A DNA stretch of 44,103 bases. Origin: Gonapodya prolifera JEL478 (Eukaryota; Monoblepharomycota; Monoblepharidomycetes; Monoblepharidales; Gonapodyaceae). This document shows, piece by piece, positions 36,037-44,103 of the stretch (the stretch's first letter is position 1; every line of letters starts with the position of its first letter). The position numbers and the translations under genes are program-made. The notes beneath the pieces are model-generated. The model saw nothing but the letters and a program-made list of their open reading frames with translations. It had not been told where the DNA came from and did not search any database. Where the stretch lies: NCBI GenBank assembly GCA_001574975.1, contig KQ965864.1, positions 5,543-49,645 of the forward strand. Reading direction: 5' to 3'.

Positions 36037-37130
36037 CTACTCCTGAGCGTCCACAATCAAGACGCCCGCTTTCTTGCCCAACACCTGAAACTGCTCCACA
36101 AACCTAGATTTCATCAAAGCATACTTTTGCGGTACCACTCCGACGCAACTGATCGACCACCTCGCCCCGAAGAACCACTATCAGGAAGAACACTGATGAT
36201 ATCCTTCAAGAAAGCTCGTGACGGCTGCTTGCAGGCCATCCGTGCGAGCAACTTCTTTGCAATTCTCAGGGCAAACTCCTCTGAGGGCTTCTCAACAGAG
36301 ACGTCGTCAATGCATCCTGTTCCGTCAGAATCTGCTTGTGCTTCCTCTGTGGTCGACGATGACTCCAAAAACTCGGAATCGAGATGAACAGTGAAGCCGA
36401 GAATCACTGTTGATAGGTTTGGGACTATCGATCCAATCCAAGATGGCACAACTCTCCCTGGGGAATGGTTCCCCCACAAGATGGCACGAGGCCTCTATAT
36501 GAATGTGCAAAGTAGCGAGGCGAGGAAGATAACGGATGGATGACCGGCTTCGGTGGGGCCTGGCGGAATTTGAGCCGATCATTGTTGTTGCTTGGGCAAC
36601 GGTAGGCACCGCCAAGTGTGATGGTTCCAAACTCTGTTATGTTTGGAAACACCGAAAGCGCCGTGAAGAGAGTTTGCGGTCACTCCGAGATGCCGAAGCT
36701 ACGTCTGAACATCGTGACCTGCTCTTGACGCGACATCAGAAAGCGGCTGACGCGGGATCTCCGCTCAGGGGAAAGGCGTTCCACCACAACATCTCTGCAT
36801 GAAGGGTCCGTGAAGCAGAGTGCTTTGATCGTTGACACCCGAGGTAGCGATGTCAAAATGTCCGAAATACACGATCTGTGATGTCCACGGACAAGTCCAC
36901 CACTGAGGCCCAGGTGGCAATCTGTGCAGGATCATGCACTATTTTGCCGATGTTGATATAAACCGTCGAAAGACTCAGTGACGTGACGGTGGGCTGCCGA
37001 TTTGCGTAGTCTCGTAAAAACTGCTGCCCTTTTCTGGAACTTATGTCATTCTACAGTGCTGAGTTTATTTTCACGGCAACGACGTCAAACGTGACTCTTC
37101 GTCCACGTAGTGTATGGGGTCGTGCAGAAC
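36037..37130 (-). pseudogene. F-box/LRR-like gene, apparently frameshifted
   Basis: Minus-strand segments resemble the leucine-rich C-terminal half of basidiomycete F-box proteins: 'RQPTVTSLSLSTVYINIGKI', 'IATWASVVDLSVDITDRVFR', then 'ILTSLPRVSTIKALCFTDPS', 'FPNITEFGTITLGGA', 'LPRLATLHIHIEASCH', 'IVPNLSTVILGFTVHLDSEF' and a C-terminal 'FVEQFQVLGKKAGVLIVDAQ' ending at TAG 36037-36039. The switch between the second and third segments (near 36880) needs a one-base slip with no splice site, which suggests a broken gene. The last junction would be a 32-nt intron (36104-36135). No F-box was found upstream. The family assignment rests on pattern only. Confidence 0.4.
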
Positions 37131-37416
37131 TTCCGAGGACTTTCATCCGTACTCGATTCTCAATTGAAAACATTTCTCTGGTCTGATTTGAAAACGCGTA
37201 TGGCAAGAGCTCACTTTGTGACATCGTCGCTTGCGTCGAACACGCAGCCCACGCTCCGCGACTCCCGTGGTCTCATCACCCGCAGCTGAGCACAGCGGTG
37301 CACAGTTTCCATTGGTGTAAAATCGGTGGCATCCTCTCCAAAGGAAATGAACCGAAAGATTAGCCGCCAAAAAACAGCAACTATTGGTCGCTATTACAAG
37401 CTCCCCCGCTTGCTGA

Positions 37417-37704
37417 ACTCCGCAGCACGATTTGCCGGATAGCTGGCCAAGCAAAAGAAACCACCAAGGAGAATACTCTTTTGTTTGCTTGAACTCTCAC
37501 TGTCCAAGGCTGGAATATTGGCCAACAAATGGCATCGAATCGACGACAAAGATCAAGCTCCACATATGCAAGGGGTGCTCAGTGGTTCGATATTGCAGTG
37601 CAGCATGTCAAAAGGAGGACTGGACATTACACAAGTTTATGTGCGGGAAGGCGACAATATCCGAAGTGGGACTGGCGGGGTGGACTTCCAAATATTTGGC
37701 ATGA
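37417..37704 (+). CDS. MYND-type zinc-finger protein fragment (3' exon)
   Basis: The MYND finger is a protein-binding zinc module. The frame shows its Cys/His pattern: 'CLNSHC' then 'ICKGCSVVRYCSAACQKEDW' and 'TLHKFMC', ending at TGA 37702-37704 after 'EVGLAGWTSKYLA'. No ATG precedes the finger in frame; a stop lies about 15 nt before the displayed frame. It must therefore be a 3' exon (possible acceptor CGCAG near 37425) or a stranded fragment. I found no matching upstream exon on this strand. Decayed relatives lie at 39740-41523 on the other strand. Confidence 0.5.
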   Translation, partial: TPQHDLPDSWPSKRNHQGEYSFVCLNSHCPRLEYWPTNGIESTTKIKLHICKGCSVVRYCSAACQKEDWTLHKFMCGKATISEVGLAGWTSKYLA

Positions 37705-37975
37705 AGTTAAGGAAAACGCAACGTCCATTCCTGGCAACCTTTTGATCGACAATTTTGCGAGCGAAAGTACATTAGACGACATAATTACACGCTAAAGAGA
37801 TTTTTGGAATTGTAAGACCATCTGCCATTACGCAAATCCGCCCGCAACAGATACCTCTTCCAATCATTTTAAATGGCCATTACGAGGTGAATACAAGAAT
37901 AAATAACAACCTCGTTACATAACCTTCATTACAATGTCCACCTTATTTAGGCACACGATTGAGTGATTCATTTCG

Positions 37976-39572
37976 ATGCTCCTCACACTTTCGACATCCC
38001 TCCGAACTCAATGCCAAGCCCTCGCTCGATGCTTCTCATCCCTTCCTTCCCGCCATTTTCCGTATCCCCGTCTTCGCCATCGCTCCTACGCTGGCCCATT
38101 CAGGGTGTGTCATCGCCCAGTCATCAACTTCAGTGTGTCAGCTTCTTTCGCCCCGAGGACTATTTCAACTCCCACCACGGGGCATCGGCACAACTCAACA
38201 ATGGTTTCGACAATGTCTAACGTGAATCAAGCTGCAAAGGAGTTCAGAGCGTTGAAAGGGAAGCCAGTCGTTCGGACTGTGCTGGAGAAAGACACTGAAA
38301 CGGCGCAGTATGTCGTCTGGGATCCAGGTGGGTGACAAAATTGAATATCCAGAAGCGAGATTTTGGCGCTCATTGCTTTATCACTGTTCTTGCGATCGCC
38401 AATAGAGACAAAGGACGGTCTAATCATCGATAGCGTCCTCAACTTCGATCCTGTCGCTGGAAAGGTGACTCACGCACCTCGTCTCATGCTATAGCTCTCG
38501 ACAAATCTCTTCCCGCTCACTATATTGTAGGCATCTCACAAATCAGCCCAGGAGCTCTTGGACGTGGTCCGTTCCGAAGGCATCAACGTCGTTAAAATCA
38601 TCGAAACACACGCTCGTGAGCTTCGTTGCTACTATTCTCGCTCTTTCTTCAGTAACGACTGTTTGTCTGCCCTTCGAAATGCAGACGCTGACCACCTCAC
38701 CGCGGCGCAATACCTCAAACAACAGCTGGGCGGGTCGGTTCCCGTGTGCATAGGCGAAGGGATAAAGCACGTGCAGGAGGTGTTTGCGCCCATGTTTCAG
38801 ATGGAGGGAGTTGTCTCGACGGAAGATTTCGACCATCTTTTTACCGTGAGTTACCATCGACTTGTGCTGGAATCACAACTGATAGTGACTCACACCAAAC
38901 TTCCACGCCAGGACGGAGAATCGTACACTCTGGGCAACATCGAATGCGAGGTCTTTGCGTCTCCCGGCCACACCCCCGCCTGCATGGTGCACCGAATCGG
39001 CGACGCCATTTTCACTGGCGACACGATCTTCATGGTACGTCGTCCCCTTCCTTTGCTCCCTACGTCCTCTGCCAGAAAATGAGTTTGACACGCCTCTTGC
39101 CTTTTTCTCGCCTCGCTAGCCTGACGTAGGCTCGGCACGGTGCGATTTCCCCAAAGGGTCGGCCGAGATGCTGTACGGGAGCATCCAAAAGATCTTTTCT
39201 CTCCCGCCCCACACGAGAGTGTTTGTCGGCCATGACTACCCGCCAGAGGGGCGCAAGGTCAGTTTGATCGAATCCTTTCTTCATGCCTGATCACAGACTT
39301 AACCTGTGCACCACCAACCCTCGGTCCCCCACCAGCACACGTTCGAAACCACCGTCTCCGCGCAAACCACCGCCAACAAACACATCAACGCCTCCACCCC
39401 GCTCGACGATTTCGTGTCATGGCGTCGTGGACGGGACGACACCCTCAAGCCGCCGAGACTTATTCTGCCGTCGCTGCAGGTGAACATTCGGGCGGGGAGG
39501 TTGCCGATGGAGGGAGGGAAGGTGATGTTGAGGATACCGGTGACGGTCGACGATCATGCAGCGAATCTTTAG
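37976..39572 (+). CDS. ETHE1: ETHE1-type persulfide dioxygenase (metallo-beta-lactamase fold), mitochondrial
   Basis: ETHE1 oxidises glutathione persulfide to sulfite and glutathione in mitochondrial sulfide breakdown, using one non-haem iron. Exons 37976-38327, 38406-38464, 38531-38615, 38685-38845, 38912-39034, 39120-39257 and 39336-39572 fit in phase, giving 384 residues. The N-terminal ~80 residues are Arg/Ser-rich ('MLLTLSTSLRTQCQALARCF'), a good mitochondrial presequence. Metal motifs follow: 'IETHAHADHLTAAQYL' (H-x-H-x-D-H), 'FASPGHTPACMVH', 'AIFTGDTIFM' and 'RVFVGHDYPPEG'. The C-terminal 'LPSLQVNIRAGRLP' and 'LRIPVTVDDHA' extension is seen in related microbial and fungal enzymes and makes it longer than human ETHE1 (254 aa). 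The substrate is inferred from the family; other MBL hydrolases are possible. Confidence 0.88.
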
Positions 39573-39739
39573 AGAGTTAGGGAACGCGCTTATGGAGGGG
39601 TGCCAAAACCGTGCTTGGGAATTTTGGGAATTAAACACTTGCACAAAACTGTACATAGGCATTGACTGACGAGTCTTCATCGGGGAGAACGTATAAAGTT
39701 ATTGAAAACGTATTCGGCCCGTATCCATCGTCCCGCAGC

Positions 39740-41523
39740 AGGAAAGGAGGTCCAGAAAATATCTTGCATGATTGCAAAGTCGCAAAGAGGGTGCTTCTCA
39801 ACCTGATCATTTGTGTATTCATGTGATGCCGGACTTCATTAAAAACAATAGAACAGACGTCTAGCGACATTTATGGAACAGAAAGTGTCCATCCACGCCT
39901 CCAAGCCGATGAATGACCGGAGAATGTCATCATGAATTCGTAAAGAAAGTGTTCCTCAACCAAATCATTCCCAACATTTGGGTTTCCACCCCGGAAGCGT
40001 CACTTCCGAAATCTCCATCTTTCCGCACAAATACTTGTGCGCGGGCCAGTCTTGCTTTTGGCGCGTTGTGCCACAGTACCGAGCTACCGAGCACCCCTTG
40101 CATTTGTTGAGCTTCATCAATTTCAAATCAGCTCCTTTTGTTGGCCAGTAGTCCAGTTTCGGACAGCACGTGTTTGAGCAAACAAAAATTTGCTCTTCCC
40201 GAAGTTGTCGTACCCAGGGGCCAGTCGCCGAGTATGATGGAATGGAGCGGATCTCTGTTTAACCCTGGCACCAATTCACCAATGGCCTGGAGGAGTTGCC
40301 CCTCCTTTGAGAGAAGATCGATACAGCTCAGAATATGTTTGAAGTGTCGTACCCATTCCAGGATGCGCCAAAACACGCTTGCAGATTGCTTCTGCTTCGT
40401 TGAAGGAGTTTCCGAAGTGTAGCATCGGCCTGATGCAATTTTACACAAGCGCCAACGATTATCCTGCGGTTTCTTTGCACGTCTGGTCTTCACATGTCGT
40501 GCGAAACGTTTCCATAAGGATGGCTACTTCGCAGAGATCGTCAACGACGGATGGCTGATATTTCCACAAGCGTCCGACATAGCCCCAGACACCTCTTGCC
40601 AGTACGCCCAAAGGTAAATATATAGTTGACAAACAACGGAGCATGCGTCTAGCGCCGACATCTATCTAACGGTAAGTGTCCATCCCCGCCGCCAAACAAA
40701 AGAGAGGTTCAAGAAATGACATCCTAAAGCCGCAAAGAAAGTGTTCCGCAACCGGACCATCCCCAGCATTTGGGTGACCACCCTGCAAGTCCAACTTCCG
40801 ATATCTCCGCCTCCCCCACACATAAACTTTTTTGAGAGTCATTTCCATTCTTGGGAGTGCTAAAACACGCTCCCGTACTGCTTTCAGTTCCTTGAACGTG
40901 TTTGCGTTGTACAGTATCGGTCTGATGCAGTTCAGGATGATAGACAACAATTTCTCCACACTTTTTTGCTCTTGTCGTCTTTACATTTGGTCCGACACAT
41001 TTCAATGAGGATTGCCACTTCGCAGAGATCGCCGATGATGGATGGATGATTATTCCACAAGCGTCCGACGTAGTCCCAGACAGCTTTCGTCAGTGCACTA
41101 AACGCCACATGTAGCCCCGATGAGTATCTGATAAAGTCCGCATCAATCGTTGTCTCGCGAAACCCTGGCATTGCACACCCTGATCGAAGAATCGCCACAT
41201 TGGAATGAAACTTCATCAACGATATGAAGGCCAGCGGGGGAGCTTCCAATCATGATCAATAAATGCTGTGCTTTTACCGGAGTGATGAGCCGACCATCAT
41301 CATTTTCGCGGTGCTACGCGTCAAAGCGAACTAGGGGGAGTCATTGACGCGTTTCCTTTCCCAGAGGTCCATCGACACCCGCGGAGACTTGGGCGAGAGC
41401 TGCGAGAAAGGCGGCATGGCTTCCGAGGCAGTTCCGAGTGTAACGATTTGCGTGTTGGTGGATCCGGCGACATATTCCGTGGTCCATTTGCGCGGCGAGC
41501 TGGAGCGGAGTGAGCGTCACCAT
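39740..41523 (-). pseudogene. Tandem array of decayed MYND-protein gene copies
   Basis: Three related units lie head to tail on the minus strand. The 3'-most scrap is 39740-39870. Copy A (39870-40650) keeps a MYND remnant 'CKGCSVARYCGTTRQKQDW' (one Cys pair lost) plus 'NCIRPMLHFGNSFNEAEAIC' and 'GVWGYVGRLWKYQPSVVDDL'. Copy B (40650-41280) has 'NCIRPILYNANTFKELKAVR' and 'AVWDYVGRLWNNHPSIIGDL', and its MYND core is deleted. A further upstream piece (41523-41341, 'MVTLTPLQLAAQMDHGICRR', ankyrin-like) may be the 5' part. Shared words such as 'CEVAILIE' and 'ISEVGLAGW' tie them to the 37.4-kb gene. Stops and gaps mean none is likely functional. Confidence 0.65.
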
Positions 41524-42530
41524 GTGGGCTTATATTGCCTTGAATTCGTCCATCTACGTGGGGTGCGCGCAGCGAACTCGTCCGTGTGTGGATTTGTGGT
41601 ATTTTGGTGGCGGCTGATCGTCTACATCGTTTTCTTATTATGACGATGCTACCGAAGTTTGCTTCCAATGAAGACCCCGCACTGCGTTCACCTGCAGACA
41701 ATGGTGTCTCGCGACGTGATCCTGGTGATGACGGGTCCGCGCCGGAAGACGCCGAATCGATTCTCGACCACTCCGCGTTCTACAAGCCATTCCAAGGTCA
41801 CAACGTGGACCATTTCTCCGTGAATTTAAAAAAGCTTCGAAAGCCCTTGTGGCATGATGCCACGGAGGATTCACCCGTCGAGCGAAGCTGCATCTTTCTT
41901 CTCGGCGACACTCAGCTCAATGGACAATAAGAACTGGCTCTCGTCGTCTGACCGTCGCCCACCCCTCCGCTGGGCAAACGACGTGGCCTACGAGGTCAAT
42001 GTGGAACTTGACCGGGGAGGGTTTGGTCGAGAGTGATTCTAACTCAACATGGCTGAAAAGGCTCGTGCCTCGGCGACAGACAGGGAAGGCTACTCGCAAA
42101 GGACGAATTCGCTGCTCAGAATGTCAGACGGGGAGATGTGATTCTGGCGTCGCTGGGAGCCCACGTTATCGCGATCCGTCACGTTTGATAGTCTTCAACA
42201 TGCTCAGCATCCCCACACTCAAGGGTTACTTACGACGCCAACGCGGAGGAGGAAGTTATACAACAAGAGCAAGTGGAGCATCGAACAATCGTTTCCAGAA
42301 GGACGTTACGAGTGGGTAGCCGTAACTGCGAACTTCCATGGTGTGCGCGCCGAACGTGATCATCGTTGACACTCCGCGATTGGCATTGCTCGACTTTCAG
42401 CTCTCCTCTCCCGCGCACACCCGCTTCACGCCGCATCAAGTGCCTGAGACTGTGAGCGCCTTGGGCGGTGAACCGTGCGCTTTCAACGAGTGTCGTCTGG
42501 TGGATCACAGTCAGTGTTTCTCTCCCCCTT
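41524..42530 (+). other. No recognised gene; weak plus-strand frames
   Basis: A frame at about 41641-41930 ('HSAFYKPFQGHNVDHFSVNL' then 'KKLRKPLWHDATEDSPVE') and another ending at 42036 ('RWANDVAYEVNVELDRGG') look protein-like, but no splice sites join them with confidence and no family is recognised. They could be exons of a lineage-specific gene or decay products between two duplicated blocks. Confidence 0.25.
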
Positions 42531-42610
42531 CCCCTACCATCACGACGGGGAGCGCTGACTTGTGTCTTGAGGATTCCAGTGACAGTGGACGAGCAGGAGG
42601 GAGGGGCGAG
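42530..42610 (+). pseudogene. 3' fragment of a second ETHE1-like gene
   Basis: The frame around 42565 reads 'LTCVLRIPVTVDEQEGGA', matching the last residues of the intact gene at 39572 ('KVMLRIPVTVDDHAANL'). The nucleotides also agree over about 30 bp. Nothing of the metal-binding domain is visible upstream, so this is a stub left by a duplication. Confidence 0.5.
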
Positions 42611-43652
42611 GATGTGGAGGGTGGAATGTAGGTGGGAAGATGAGGCAAGGTAGGTGGGGGCAAGGCGGAAAGCGGTGCGTAGGAGGGAACTCGTGCATAA
42701 ATATCACTGATACACTATGTTTGATGAGTCGTTCCCGGAAGGTTTGTATCCAGAAAGAAATCACATCATTTGAAAGGAATGATCGATCTCCGGGATTCAC
42801 TGCTTCATCCCTGTCCTGCGGCGGACATCTTCTTCCTGCAGGTTTTCTCGCCCTTCACCAAACTGATGCCTGATGTTTGATAAATTTCTGTTCGATCTTT
42901 GTTGATGTATTATATTTTTCCAATGCAAACAAAATCGAGTGCATGAAACGGAACATCTTCCGATCGCGAAACATGTGTGTCTTCCATCGCCAAATGAAGT
43001 ACTTCAACAACAAACTTTCGTTAGTCAGCAAGTTACGCCCCTTTCATCTTCTTTTTCATTCCGAACAGGGGTAATGTTTGGGGGCACGAGGAGCAAGTGC
43101 GGTCAGCGCCACCTCGAAATTTTGGGCGATCGAGATTGTGTACACCTCTCGCAGAATTCGGATGCTTGCATCGTCGTACTTGGAAGTCTACATTTCGCCG
43201 GACAGAGGAATAAAGTGTTTAACTGAATCGGTACACACAAAGGTCGTGAGGTTGTGGAGCGGGAATCAAGTTGGAGTGTGAGGCAAAGGGCTTTAAACGC
43301 ATATAATATACATTGGTTCGTTGTTGATGGAACTTCAATTGAGGCGGGGGATTCCGGACTTCATGTATTGTGAGATCTCAGTGGCGCCCAGCTGCCGGAC
43401 AACGCCACTCACTCGCAAGTCGAGCGAGTGTCCAAATTACATCTGCTATAACTTGCTCGAATGAAAGCTTTAAGTATTATGCAAAAGTCAGCCCACATTC
43501 ATTCGTAAAATTTGCTTGGCAGACGGCAATCTATGAACGGCGATCTGCCTGAACTCCCTAATGAACTCTGAATATCTTGGCCCCGTCCAAAACACAGATC
43601 TTTCCATCTCTCCACACTCTCCCGTCTCTGCGACTGTCTCCTGGCTGCAGCC
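42611..43652. other. Intergenic, AT-rich, no supported gene
   Basis: Only short frames are visible. The last few hundred bases should hold the promoter of the secreted-protein gene at 43653. No repeat or RNA gene was recognised. Confidence 0.45.
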
Positions 43653-44103
43653 ATGGTATCTTCGCTCCGCCGACTCTCCGGCCTCGTGCTCTTCGCCCTG
43701 GTGGCGTCCNGTGTCTCCGCTGCTCCACTCAAGAAACGCGCTGAGGGAGACTGCGTCGTCACACTGCCAGCAAACGCGCTTTCGGCTACGGGACTCTCCA
43801 CGCCATGGATCGTGTCTGGTCAGGGTTGCACACAGAACGCGGACGGGATGCCAACGTGAGTCGTCGAGTGTCCGCAACAGTCACCGCATCCTGATCGGAA
43901 ACTCATCGCATCCAATACATTTTCCAGATTCGCTGAGTGCGTGGTCGTTGACCCCGCCACCGGCAATCTCAACACCTACGCACCCCTCCTGATAAACGCC
44001 AAACAAAAGTTTGTCAAACCCGTCGTCCCCGTTCTCCCTGCTAACGCCGTCGTCGGATGCTGGTTCGGCACAAACGGCGCCACCACAACGCTCAAGGACA
44101 AGA
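43653..44103 (+). CDS. Predicted secreted protein, 5' part only (runs off the window)
   Basis: Exon 1 (43653-43855) and exon 2 (from 43928, open to the window end) are joined by a GTGAGT...CCAG intron in phase. The N-terminus is a signal peptide ('MVSSLRRLSGLVLFALVAS') with one ambiguous base (N) at 43710. 'APLKKRAEGD' follows, in which KR is a likely Kex2 processing site. The mature part begins 'CVVTLPANALSATGLSTPW' and continues 'FAECVVVDPATGNLNTYAPL' and 'NAVVGCWFGTNGATTTLKD'. It resembles small extracellular proteins of unknown function common in basidiomycetes, but I cannot name a family. Confidence 0.7.

Noticed and set aside
38616-38684. Alternative acceptor at 38651 in the ETHE1 gene
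   Set aside because: Using the acceptor at 38684 restores the H-x-H-x-D-H metal motif. The earlier one destroys it.

Overview
This window is a piece of a filamentous fungal nuclear genome. It is most likely a basidiomycete of the Agaricomycetes type, but I cannot name the species. The reasons are: genes densely split by 50-90 nt GT-AG introns (17 in one gene), clear fungal orthologues (Dsn1/Mis13, Rav2/Rogdi, COA3, Tls1), a TKL kinase joined to Sel1 repeats, degenerate MYND and F-box/LRR genes, and remains of a Ty3/gypsy element. All splice models were built by hand from open frames, splice consensus and phase agreement. None was checked against RNA or a database.

Layout. 1-12 kb is repeat-rich. 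It holds degenerate element-like reading frames, a large inverted repeat (904-1144 / 1500-1737) with a third copy at 8911-9069, three tandem ~118-bp units at 3275-3607, a low-complexity Ser/Pro-rich gene (4054-5341, minus), a predicted secreted GPI-anchored Cys-rich protein (6682-7790), a 193-aa unknown (8011-8592), and a broken Ty3/gypsy element (9375-11760) whose reverse-transcriptase segment is inverted. 12.7-31.1 kb is gene-dense: cytochrome c (minus), a Tls1/C9orf78-family splicing factor (plus), a 952-aa TKL kinase-Sel1-GATA-finger fusion (plus), Rav2/Rogdi (minus), Dsn1/Mis13 of the kinetochore MIND complex (minus), MCM4 of the replicative helicase (minus), and COA3, a cytochrome oxidase assembly factor (plus). 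31.3-35.7 kb has a short mitochondrial-presequence protein, a PQ-loop membrane protein and a weakly modelled alpha/beta hydrolase, all minus. 36-43 kb is accessory: a broken F-box/LRR-like gene, a MYND zinc-finger fragment, an intact ETHE1-type persulfide dioxygenase, a tandem array of decayed MYND copies and a scrap of a second ETHE1. A secreted protein starts at 43.65 kb and runs off the end.

How the genes fit together. Cytochrome c, COA3 and the ETHE1-like enzyme all serve mitochondrial respiration or sulfide oxidation. MCM4 and Dsn1 serve DNA replication and chromosome segregation and lie next to each other on one strand. Rav2/Rogdi serves V-ATPase assembly. These look like ordinary dispersed eukaryotic genes rather than an operon-like cluster. 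The most unusual single object is the kinase-Sel1-GATA fusion at 17342-20471. Other points worth a second look are several introns of only 31-35 nt, a 4-nt first coding exon in cytochrome c, an intron-like segment missing from one copy of a repeat, and the internal inversion in the retroelement.
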